Assembly: GCA_035506135.1 (NCBI GenBank)
Contig: DATJPY010000101.1
Coordinates: forward strand, 1-14,139
From: DATJPY01 sp035506135
GTDB taxonomy: Bacteria; Myxococcota_A; UBA9160; PR03
Length of the DNA: 14,139 nt
Direction of reading: 5' to 3'
Part shown: positions 6,782 to 13,132 of the stretch, one piece after another
How positions within the stretch are numbered: the stretch's first letter is position 1
Layout: each line of letters starts with the position of its first letter
The notes under the pieces: model-generated
What the model saw: the letters and a program-made list of their open reading frames with translations, nothing else
Told to the model about the DNA's origin: nothing
The model's database searches: none
Made by a program: the position numbers and the translations under genes

Positions 6782-8047
6782 TCAGGACTCGTCAGCCTCC
6801 AGGATCTCGGAGACCACCACGCCCTCGGCCGCGGAGTTGCGCGCCGCGAGCACCGGCAGCGAGTCGACCATCTTGACGAGGTAGCGCTCTGCGGACTCCC
6901 CGAGGTCGCGGAACCGCAGCACGAAGCCGGCGAGGCCGTCGTCGCGCGACACCTCGGCGTGCACGACGAGGGGCGATTCGCCCGGACCTCCGTGGAGCGC
7001 GATGCGGAAGCGCTGGCCGAGGCGCAGCGCCTGGGTGCGCTCGACGCGCATGCCTCCAGCCGAGAGGTCGCGCCCGATCAGCACGCGCGCCGCCTCGTCG
7101 CCGAGCGCGACCACGCGGCGACCCGAGATGGCGCCGCGCGGGCCGCCGCGCCGATCGCCCGGCGCCTTGGGCGCAGCCGACGCCTCGGTCGGCACCTCGA
7201 ACGAGCGCGGCGCCCGGACGACCTCGCGTCGGGTCGAGCCCCGGGCGTAGCGCGTTCCGGCCGCCTCCGCGTCGGCCGGCGCCGCGGCCGCGGCGGGCTC
7301 CGCGGCCGGCGGCGCCGCAGCCGCCTCCGGCAAGGGCGGGCTCTCGGCCGCGGGCGCCGGGGCGTCCGCGCAGAGCGCGGGCCCCTCGAGGTGTGCCGCG
7401 ACCGCGTCCTTCAGCAGGAGCGCGGTGTCCTTGTCGACCGACGAGAACGCCACCGCGAAGCCGTCGCCTCCCGGCTCGCCACCGGATGCCGACACCGAGC
7501 GCACCACCCGGCCGCGCACCGCGAACGAGCGCCCCTGCGTGCGCATGTCGGGGAGATACACGACGAGCTGTGTGCCGACGCGCATCGGCTCGCGCGAGAT
7601 CAGGAGGCAGCCCCGCACGGAGAGATCGGCGAGGACCGCGCTGCGGCGGCGCAGACCTGCCCGGAAGCGCACCGGCGAGCCGACCGCGACGCGCCGGCTG
7701 CGCCGCTCCGGCCCGCGGTACAGCGCGTGCAGCAGGAGCCCTCGCAGCGCGGCCGGATGCACGGGGCGACACACGATCAGGTCGACCCCGCTCCGCCGCA
7801 GCAGGGAGCGCAGCGTGCGCGTGTTGCGGTCCAGCACGGCGATGCGCACGCCGCGCGCGCCGGCGGCAACGCGCGGGATCGCCCGGACGTGGCGGGCGTT
7901 GGCGACCGCGACCTCCCATGCGCCCTCGGTGGCGGCCTTGCTCGACTCGACGACCTCGACCCCGAGGCGCACGAGGAGCGCGCGCACGTCGGCCAGGTCT
8001 CCGTCGTGGAGCAGGAGCACCCGTCGGCTGGACGCGTCGACGTCCAC
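6782..8047 (-). CDS. Pseudo-receiver with two PilZ domains
   Basis: The protein has 421 residues. Residues 8-110 resemble a receiver-like alpha/beta domain (RVLLLHDGD, then RIAVLDRN and VDLIVCRPVHP) without a convincing phospho-aspartate site. PilZ-1 spans about 113-220 with R115-R-S-R-R119 and D141-L-S143-V-R-G146. A linker rich in Ala and Pro covers about 222-295. PilZ-2 spans about 298-400 with R300-G-G-P-R304 and D327-L-S329-A-G-G332. Both PilZ units keep RxxxR and DxSxxG, so each could bind cyclic di-GMP. The output is unknown. GTG 8047 is chosen because GGAGGA lies 4 bases upstream; a longer TTG form starting at 8146 adds a basic, featureless 33 residues. The shorter PilZ protein is next downstream and shares the pseudo-receiver/PilZ plan, which suggests duplication and a common pathway. 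Confidence 0.82.
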   Translation of the reverse strand: MDVDASSRRVLLLHDGDLADVRALLVRLGVEVVESSKAATEGAWEVAVANARHVRAIPRVAAGARGVRIAVLDRNTRTLRSLLRRSGVDLIVCRPVHPAALRGLLLHALYRGPERRSRRVAVGSPVRFRAGLRRRSAVLADLSVRGCLLISREPMRVGTQLVVYLPDMRTQGRSFAVRGRVVRSVSASGGEPGGDGFAVAFSSVDKDTALLLKDAVAAHLEGPALCADAPAPAAESPPLPEAAAAPPAAEPAAAAAPADAEAAGTRYARGSTRREVVRAPRSFEVPTEASAAPKAPGDRRGGPRGAISGRRVVALGDEAARVLIGRDLSAGGMRVERTQALRLGQRFRIALHGGPGESPLVVHAEVSRDDGLAGFVLRFRDLGESAERYLVKMVDSLPVLAARNSAAEGVVVSEILEADES

Positions 8048-8114
8048 GCTTCCTCCGTACGGCCGGGCGGCCGCTCTCCGGGGATCGGCAGCTCTTGCGC
8101 ACGCCTGTAGCGGT

Positions 8115-8126
8115 CCCTGCGCAGGG
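8115..8126. promoter_or_regulatory. Perfect 12-base palindrome, possible operator
   Basis: CCCTGC-GCAGGG is perfectly symmetric and lies in the 143-base gap between the divergent PilZ and lipoprotein genes. Its placement suits an operator for a dimeric regulator. The short length and GC richness mean chance is possible. A TACAGG string on the minus strand (8109-8104) lies beside it. Confidence 0.3.
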
Positions 8127-8190
8127 CCGCCCCGGCGGCCGGTCAATCGCCCGCGGCGTCCGTCCGAAGCCCAGCCAGGGAGGTCGGCGG

Positions 8191-8439
8191 GTGGCCAGGT
8201 CCCCGAAATCCGGCTCCGGCCGCGCTCTGGCTGGGGCTCGTCCTGCTCGCCCTGACCGGCTGTGGCAACGCGGCGATGGGGACCTCCGCGACCGGAAGAG
8301 CCGCCGGCAGGAGCGTGTCCACCCCGCCTGCGGGCGACGGTTCGGGCCCGGTCTTCTACCGGTACACGGAGGAGGACGGGACGGTCCGCTTCGTCCGCAA
8401 GCCGGCGCCGGAGCCCGCCCCCCGGAGCAGCCGCTCTAG
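8191..8439 (+). pseudogene. Small lipoprotein with start and body in different frames
   Basis: AGGGAGG (8177-8183) is 7 bases before GTG 8191, an excellent start. That frame begins VARSPKSGSGRAL, a good basic signal-peptide head, but then turns into non-hydrophobic sequence. One frame over, from 8222, the reading is ALWLGLVLLALTGC, a signal-peptide core with a lipobox (LTGC, Cys at 8261-8263). It continues as GPVFYRYTEEDGTVRFVRKP, like the short DUF4124-type stretch of small lipoproteins. This second frame has no ATG, GTG or TTG upstream of the lipobox. Removing one base near 8220 joins the two. The body frame then has no stop until deep inside the convergent gene, whereas the start frame stops with TAG at 8437-8439, so a second shift near the C6 run at 8418-8423 would end the protein 10 bases before the neighbour. 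I read it as a gene of about 82 residues carrying indels or sequencing errors. Confidence 0.45.
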
Positions 8440-8449
8440 CCCGATCGCG

Positions 8450-10432
8450 TCAGAGCCTCCGCCCGGCCGCGTGCCCGTCGAAGATCGCGCGGTCGAGGAG
8501 CCGCACCGCGACGGCGTCGCCGACGCGCACCACCTCGGGGACCTCGCCCTTCAGCTCGAAATAGAGCCGCTCCTCGGGGAGCCCGTGCGTGCGGACCACC
8601 ACCCAGTCGACGTCCTCGATGCGCTCGGGCCGCGCGGCGAGCAGGTCGAGCAGCGTGACCTCGCGATCCCCGATGGCGAGGAGCCCGTGCGTCGGGCGCC
8701 AGCGCACGCCGGCGCGCACCGCGCGCGGCAGCGCTGCGGCAAGCGTCTCGGCGTCGAGCAGCATCGGCGATGCGAGCGGCGTCGCGAGCGTGACGTCGGC
8801 GCCCCGCGCGGCGAGGAGCTCTCCGAGCCCGAGCCCTTCGATGTGCCCCACCGCATCGAGGATCACGATGCGGCCGACGAGCTCGTCCGCGCGGCGCAGC
8901 GCCTCCTCGTGATCGAGCGCGAGCTCGCGCTCGATTCCCGCGATCGCGAACGGATGCCACTTGGCGTAGCCGGTCTTGGTGGCGCGGCCGCCGGTCGCGA
9001 CGACCACCGCGTCCGGCTCGAGCGCGAGGACCGAGTCCCGCGTGGCCTCGAAACCGAGCTCCACCCGCACGCCTCGCCGCTCGCACTCCTCGATGCGCCA
9101 CTGCGCGTGATCGATCAGCTCGGCGCGGCCGGGGAGCCGCGCCGCCGCGTGCACCTTGCCGCCGAGGCGGTGCTCGCGCTCGAGGAGCCGGACCTCGTGG
9201 CCGCGCGCCGCCGCCACCCACGCTGCCTCGAGCCCCGCCGGGCCGCCTCCCACCACCACGACGCGCTTGCGGCGCGCGGCGGGCGCCAACGTGCCGGCGC
9301 CGAGCTCCTCCTCGCGGCCGACCGCCGGATTCTGCACGCAGGTCACGGGCAGCCCCTGCAGGAGATTTCCGTAGCAGCCCTGGTTGTTCCCGGTGCAGCG
9401 CCGGATCTCGGACGCCGCGCCGCGGTGCGCCTTCGCGGCCCAGTCCGGATCGGCGATGAGCGCGCGCACCAGCGTCACCGCGTCGGCCTCGCCGCGCGCC
9501 AGGATCGCCTCGGCCTGCTCGGGCGTCACGATCCGGTGTACGGCGAAGACGGGCGCGCCGCGCAGGCGCTCCTTCACCGCCGCCGCGGCGTAGACGCCGA
9601 AGCCGGGCTTCGCGTACAGCGGGCGCACCATGCCGACGCCCGAGAGCCCGACGCTCACGTTCACGAAGTCGACCAGGCCTGCCGCCTCGAGGCGCGCCGC
9701 GATCTCGGCGGCGTCCGCGGGTCCGAGGCCGCCGGACCCTGCCTCCTCGTCGCCGACGAGCCGCACCCCGACCGCCCGGCTGGGGCCGACGGCGGCGCGC
9801 ACGGCGGCCAGCACCTCGACCGCGAACCGCATGCGGTTCTCCAGCGATCCGCCGTAGCGGTCGTCACGGCGGTTGCTCCTCGGCGAGAGGAACTCGTGGA
9901 TCAGGTAGCCGTGCGCGGCGTGCACCTCGATGCCGTCGAAGCCCGCAGCCGCCGCGTTGCGGGCGGAGCGCGCGAAGTGCTCGACCAGCTCGCGGATCTC
10001 CTCGGGCTCGAGCGCCTTCGGGGGCTCGTGGTAGTTGGCGATCGACGAGGGCGCCCAGGCCGGACGCTTCGACCACGCGCCGCCGTTCACGCCGCCGTTG
10101 TGGGCGAGCTGAAGGAACGCGAGCGCGCCGTGCTCGTGGACCGCGCGCGCCACGCGCTCGAGGTGCGGCACCGCCTCGTCCGGCCACGCCGCTGCATTGT
10201 TCGCCATCTGGTACGCCGTCGTCGGGTGGACCTGCGCCTGCCCGGCGATCACGACCCCGGCGCCTCCGCGCGCGCGCTCGGCGAGATAGCGACCGAGCCG
10301 CTCGCCGTAGAAGCCGGGCTCGCCCCAGCGCGGCGCCGGCTCCGAGTACATCGTGAAGTGGGCGCCGAACACGATGCGGTTGCGCGACTCGAGCGGACCG
10401 ATGCGGAGCGGGGCGAAGAGATGCGGGTACAT
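8450..10432 (-). CDS. FMN/FAD Fe-S oxidoreductase, TMADH / 2,4-dienoyl-CoA reductase family
   Basis: The length of 660 residues matches the family. Residues 1-340 form an Old Yellow Enzyme-like FMN TIM barrel: LFAPLRIGPLESRNRIV, HAAHGYLIHEFLSP (H171, H174, Y176), and RDDRYGGSLENRMRF. Next comes the Fe-S segment C346-T-G-N349-N-Q-G-C353 and C365. The family norm is four cysteines (C-x2-C-x3-C-x11-C); here the second is Asn. The FAD/NAD(P) part starts with VVVVGGGPAGLEAAW (391-405). The histidine that follows the barrel strand in E. coli FadH is not obvious, so the substrate is probably not a dienoyl-CoA. Amine, betaine or enone substrates are all possible. It is cytosolic. ATG 10432 lacks a Shine-Dalgarno but lies 11 bases from a TACCAT box. 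It is divergent from the crotonase gene by 44 bases. Confidence 0.87.
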   Translation of the reverse strand: MYPHLFAPLRIGPLESRNRIVFGAHFTMYSEPAPRWGEPGFYGERLGRYLAERARGGAGVVIAGQAQVHPTTAYQMANNAAAWPDEAVPHLERVARAVHEHGALAFLQLAHNGGVNGGAWSKRPAWAPSSIANYHEPPKALEPEEIRELVEHFARSARNAAAAGFDGIEVHAAHGYLIHEFLSPRSNRRDDRYGGSLENRMRFAVEVLAAVRAAVGPSRAVGVRLVGDEEAGSGGLGPADAAEIAARLEAAGLVDFVNVSVGLSGVGMVRPLYAKPGFGVYAAAAVKERLRGAPVFAVHRIVTPEQAEAILARGEADAVTLVRALIADPDWAAKAHRGAASEIRRCTGNNQGCYGNLLQGLPVTCVQNPAVGREEELGAGTLAPAARRKRVVVVGGGPAGLEAAWVAAARGHEVRLLEREHRLGGKVHAAARLPGRAELIDHAQWRIEECERRGVRVELGFEATRDSVLALEPDAVVVATGGRATKTGYAKWHPFAIAGIERELALDHEEALRRADELVGRIVILDAVGHIEGLGLGELLAARGADVTLATPLASPMLLDAETLAAALPRAVRAGVRWRPTHGLLAIGDREVTLLDLLAARPERIEDVDWVVVRTHGLPEERLYFELKGEVPEVVRVGDAVAVRLLDRAIFDGHAAGRRL

Positions 10433-10443
10433 GACAGCGGCGG

Positions 10444-10449
10444 ATGGTA
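10444..10449 (-). promoter_or_regulatory. Putative -10 box for the flavoenzyme
   Basis: TACCAT reads on the minus strand, 11 bases before ATG 10432. A start about 7 bases on would leave a leader of only a few bases, with no room for a ribosome site. This is a positional inference without a clear -35. Confidence 0.28.
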
Positions 10450-10462
10450 CGCGCGCCTCTGC

Positions 10463-10468
10463 TAGGTT
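10463..10468 (+). promoter_or_regulatory. Putative -10 box for the crotonase gene, leaderless geometry
   Basis: TAGGTT is followed by 8 bases and then ATG 10477. This matches the TAGACT arrangement before the quinone oxidoreductase. No Shine-Dalgarno fits in the gap. Confidence 0.35.
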
Positions 10469-10476
10469 GCCGCGCC

Positions 10477-11265
10477 ATGGTGCGCGAGACGGTGACCCTG
10501 GAGCGCGGCGAGGACGGCGTGCTCGTGCTGACGCTCTCCCGCCCGCGGCAGAAGAATGCGTTCAGCGAGGTGATGTGGCGCGAGGCGCGCGACGCCCTCG
10601 CCGAGGCGCAGCAGGACGACGCGGTGCGCGCGGTGCTCGTGACCGGCGCCGGCGACGCCTTCTCGGCCGGCCAGGACCTCGGGCAGATGGCCGCCCCGCC
10701 GCCGGGGGAGCCGCCCGGCTTCCCGAGCTTCATGGATCGCCTCACCGCGTTCGACAAGCCGCTCTTCGCCGCCGTGAACGGGGTCGGCGTCGGGATCGGA
10801 CTCACGCTGCTCCTGCACTGCGACGTGGTCTGGATCGCCGAGGGCGCGCGGCTGCGCGCGCCGTTCGTCACGCTCGGGGTCGTCCCGGAGGCTGCGAGCA
10901 GCTACCTCCTGCCGCTGCAGCTCGGCCACCAGCGCGCGGCCGAGCTGCTCTACACGGCCGAGTGGATCGACGCGGGGCGGGCCGTCGAGCTGGGCCTCGC
11001 ATCGCGGGCGCTCCCGCGCGAGCGGCTTCTGCCCGAGATGCGGGCGTTCGCGGCCCGCGTCGCCGCCCAGCCGCTCGGGTCGCTGCGCTGGACCAAGCGG
11101 CTCCTCCTCGCGGTGCGTGCCGACGGCATCCGCGCGGCGCGAGCCCGCGAGGACGCGGGCTTCGCCGCACGCGTCGGCTCGCCCGAGAACCAGGAGGCCC
11201 TGCGCGCCTTCTTCGAAAAGCGGCCCGCGGACTTCCGCGGCGTCTCGCCCCGCGATCGGGACTGA
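10477..11265 (+). CDS. Enoyl-CoA hydratase/isomerase (crotonase) family protein
   Basis: The product is 262 residues, a normal crotonase size. Oxyanion-hole segments are visible: FSAGQDLGQM (about 62-71) and AAVNGVGVGIGLTLLLHCD (98-116). The active-site region reads FVTLGVVPEAASSYLLP, with a single glutamate E138 at the position of the second catalytic Glu of hydratases. The first Glu position appears to be non-acidic. One-Glu members with the VPEAASS motif are often delta3,delta2-enoyl-CoA isomerases or racemase-like, so an isomerase is somewhat favoured over a hydratase. It would act on acyl-CoA in the cytosol. ATG 10477 is chosen over the upstream in-frame codon because it matches the family N-terminus (VTLERGEDGVLVLTLSRP). 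It is the first gene of the plus-strand run, 59 bases before the sulfotransferase. Confidence 0.9.
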   Translation: MVRETVTLERGEDGVLVLTLSRPRQKNAFSEVMWREARDALAEAQQDDAVRAVLVTGAGDAFSAGQDLGQMAAPPPGEPPGFPSFMDRLTAFDKPLFAAVNGVGVGIGLTLLLHCDVVWIAEGARLRAPFVTLGVVPEAASSYLLPLQLGHQRAAELLYTAEWIDAGRAVELGLASRALPRERLLPEMRAFAARVAAQPLGSLRWTKRLLLAVRADGIRAARAREDAGFAARVGSPENQEALRAFFEKRPADFRGVSPRDRD

Positions 11266-11287
11266 GGAGCGCGGGACGCCGACGCGC

Positions 11288-11293
11288 TACATT
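11288..11293 (+). promoter_or_regulatory. Putative -10 box for the sulfotransferase
   Basis: TACATT lies about 31 bases before GTG 11325 and 10 bases before an in-frame ATG at 11304. A transcript starting near 11300 would contain AGGAGG (11314-11319), which supports GTG 11325 as the start. It suggests that the sulfotransferase and thioesterase can be transcribed separately from the crotonase gene. Confidence 0.3.
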
Positions 11294-11324
11294 GCGAACC
11301 GTCATGTCGACTGAGGAGGGGTGT

Positions 11325-12251
11325 GTGACGGTCCCCATGGCGGAGCTGGGCGGCGAGGTCCGGAGCTTCTTCCTGATGGGCGCCCCGCGCTGCGGCACGA
11401 CCTTCGTGGCCAAGCTGCTCGCGCGACACCCCCAGGTGTGCTTCTCCAAGCCGAAAGAGCCGCACGTGTTCGTGCGAGAAGCCAACCCGCTGTCGCCGCG
11501 CGAGTACCTCCACCGCTACCACCCGCACCTGACGCGGGCGCATCGCGTGATCGCGGAGGGCTCGCCGTCCTATCTCTACGACCCCGAGGCGAGTCGCAGG
11601 ATCCTGGACTTCGATCCGGACGCGCGCTTCGCGGTGTGCGTGCGGAACCCGGTCGAGATGGCCCCCTCGTACCACGCCCGGCTTGTCTACACGCTCGACG
11701 AGGACGTGCAGGACTTCGAGGAGGCGTGGTCGCTGCAGGCCGCGCGGGCCCGGGGCGAGCGCGTCCCGAGGCGCTGTCGCGACGCGCGCCTGCTCCAGTA
11801 CCGGGCTGCGTGCAGCCTCGGCGAGCAGCTCGAGGGGCTCTTCGCCCGCGTCGAGCGCGAGCGCTGCTTCGTCGCCGTCTTCGACGACCTGACCGCGAAT
11901 CCCGACAAGGTGTACCGCGATCTCCTCGACTTCATGGGGCTCGACCACGACGAGCGCACAGAGTTCGCCCCCAAGAACCAGCACCGGGAGTTCGAGAGCC
12001 CCCGCCTGCAGGCCTACCTGATGAACCCGCCCCGACCGGTCGCGGCCCTGATCGGCGTCTGGGAGCGACACGGCTGGGGGACCCCTCGCGCGTATCGGGC
12101 GTTCCAGAAGTGGCTGAAGCGGTCGAACACGCGCAAGGTCGCGCGCCCGCCCCTCGGACGCGGGACCCGCGAGATGCTGCGCGCCACGTTCGCCTCGGAC
12201 GTACAGAAGCTCTCCGACCTCCTGGGACGCGACCTGTCGCACTGGTGCTGA
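11325..12251 (+). CDS. PAPS-dependent sulfotransferase domain protein
   Basis: The protein has 308 residues. FFLMGAPRCGTTFVAKLL (15-32) is the 5'-phosphosulfate-binding loop of cytosolic and Golgi-type sulfotransferases. FAVCVRNPVEMAPSYHARLVY (102-122) holds R107 and S115 of the 3'-phosphate-binding motif, and VFDDLTANPDKVYRDLLDFMGL (185-205) matches the usual helix after it. The enzyme moves sulfate from PAPS to a hydroxyl or amine acceptor; the acceptor here is unknown (lipid, sterol, polyketide or glycan). There is no signal peptide. GTG 11325 is preferred because AGGAGG is 5 bases upstream. ATG 11304 would add VSTEEGC-type residues and lacks a ribosome site, and ATG 11337 is too far from it. 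It is followed 6 bases later by the thioesterase. Confidence 0.88.
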   Translation: MTVPMAELGGEVRSFFLMGAPRCGTTFVAKLLARHPQVCFSKPKEPHVFVREANPLSPREYLHRYHPHLTRAHRVIAEGSPSYLYDPEASRRILDFDPDARFAVCVRNPVEMAPSYHARLVYTLDEDVQDFEEAWSLQAARARGERVPRRCRDARLLQYRAACSLGEQLEGLFARVERERCFVAVFDDLTANPDKVYRDLLDFMGLDHDERTEFAPKNQHREFESPRLQAYLMNPPRPVAALIGVWERHGWGTPRAYRAFQKWLKRSNTRKVARPPLGRGTREMLRATFASDVQKLSDLLGRDLSHWC

Positions 12252-12257
12252 CGCCGG

Positions 12258-13058
12258 ATGGCGACGCGCTTCGACCTCGACACGGCGGTGCGTCGCCTCG
12301 AAACGGAGCCCTCCGTCTACGAGGGCCGCATCGATCCGGGCTGGTGGGTGGTGCAGGGGCCCAACGGAGGCTATCTCGCCGCGATCCTGCTGCGCGCGCT
12401 GGCGCAAGGCGTCGAGGCGGCGCGCGCGCCGCGCTCGCTGACCATCCACTACCTCACCCGACCCGAGGCGGGCGCAGTCCGCATCGAGACGCGCGTCGAG
12501 CGCGAGGGCCGCTCGCTCTCGACGCTGTCGGCGCGCATGCTGCAGGGCGAGCGCGTGCTGGCGCTCGCGCTCGCGGCGTTCTCGCGCCCGCGCCCGGGGC
12601 CGCGCTTCGACCAGGTCGCGATGCCGGCCGTCGCCCCGCCCGAGGCGTGCGAGTCCTTTCCGGGGCGCATCCCGCTCCACGATCGCTTCCAGTACCGCTG
12701 GGCGGTCGGAGCGCCGCCCGGCTCGGGGAGCGCGGAGGCGCTCGCCGGCGGCTGGATCCGCGCCGCGGAGCCGCAGACCGCCGACGCGCCGCTGGTGGCG
12801 GCGTTTACCGACGCGTGGCCGCCCGCCTGCTTCTCGTGGGCGAGCGAGCGCGCGACCATCGGCGCGGTTCCCACCGTCGACCTGACCATCCACTTCCGCC
12901 GCGACCTCCCGCTGGCGGGCGCCGGGCCGGAGGACTTCTACCTGGCGGTGTTCCACTCCCGCGTCGCCGAGCAGGGCTTCGTCGAGGAGGACGGCGAGGT
13001 GTGGAGCCGCGACGGCAGCTTGCTCGCGCAGTCGCGTCAGCTCGCGGCCATCGGCTGA
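12258..13058 (+). CDS. Acyl-CoA thioesterase, TesB-like double hotdog
   Basis: The protein has 266 residues, typical of a two-hotdog thioesterase. The first hotdog has WWVVQGPNGGYLAAILLRAL (about 29-48) and RSLTIHYLTRPEAGAVRIETRVEREGRSLS. The second has AAFTDAWPPACFSW with D185, PTVDLTIHFRRDL with T206, and DGSLLAQSRQ with Q258. These three match the Asp-Thr-Gln set of E. coli TesB in order and rough spacing, so catalysis is plausible. It hydrolyses an acyl-CoA to the free acid; chain preference is unknown. Start ATG 12258 comes 6 bases after the sulfotransferase stop without a separate Shine-Dalgarno, which suggests translational coupling. The pairing suggests that the sulfotransferase product or substrate is an acyl compound, which is an inference only. 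Confidence 0.88.
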   Translation: MATRFDLDTAVRRLETEPSVYEGRIDPGWWVVQGPNGGYLAAILLRALAQGVEAARAPRSLTIHYLTRPEAGAVRIETRVEREGRSLSTLSARMLQGERVLALALAAFSRPRPGPRFDQVAMPAVAPPEACESFPGRIPLHDRFQYRWAVGAPPGSGSAEALAGGWIRAAEPQTADAPLVAAFTDAWPPACFSWASERATIGAVPTVDLTIHFRRDLPLAGAGPEDFYLAVFHSRVAEQGFVEEDGEVWSRDGSLLAQSRQLAAIG

Positions 13059-13082
13059 TCGCAGCCCGCGCGCAGCTCGCGT

Positions 13083-13128
13083 GCGTTTCAGTCGCCCGCG
13101 CGCGCGTCCGAAACGCCTCCCGTGGAGG
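13083..13128 (+). promoter_or_regulatory. Hairpin-rich leader that can hide the ribosome site of the FHA-GGDEF gene
   Basis: GCGTTTC (13083-13089) and GAAACGC (13110-13116) form a 7-base-pair stem around a GC-rich loop. Directly next to it, CCTCC (13116-13120) pairs with GGAGG (13124-13128) around a CGT loop, and GGAGG is the Shine-Dalgarno of ATG 13133. The first stem may act as a weak terminator for the thioesterase, although no T-tract follows. The second could control translation. Confidence 0.4.
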
Positions 13129-13132
13129 GAGC

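Noticed and set aside
8276..10465. Long open plus-strand frame (729 codons) opposite the flavoenzyme
   Set aside because: It is antisense to a gene with clear family motifs, its composition is Arg/Ala/Gly/His-rich low-complexity as expected for the shadow frame of GC-rich DNA, and no domain is recognisable. Only its first part, near 8222-8420, may belong to the lipoprotein.
10950..12956. Long minus-strand frame (668 codons) opposite crotonase, sulfotransferase and thioesterase
   Set aside because: It crosses three real plus-strand genes, is Arg-rich without domains, and has no ribosome site. It is a GC-driven shadow frame.
13083..13116. Classical intrinsic terminator after the thioesterase
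   Set aside because: The stem is present but the loop is about 20 bases and no T-tract follows.
11321..13132. Upstream part of a 901-codon plus-strand frame that ends in the FHA-GGDEF gene
   Set aside because: The part before 13133 is out of frame with the sulfotransferase and thioesterase and is low-complexity. A strong Shine-Dalgarno and the FHA domain place the real start at 13133.
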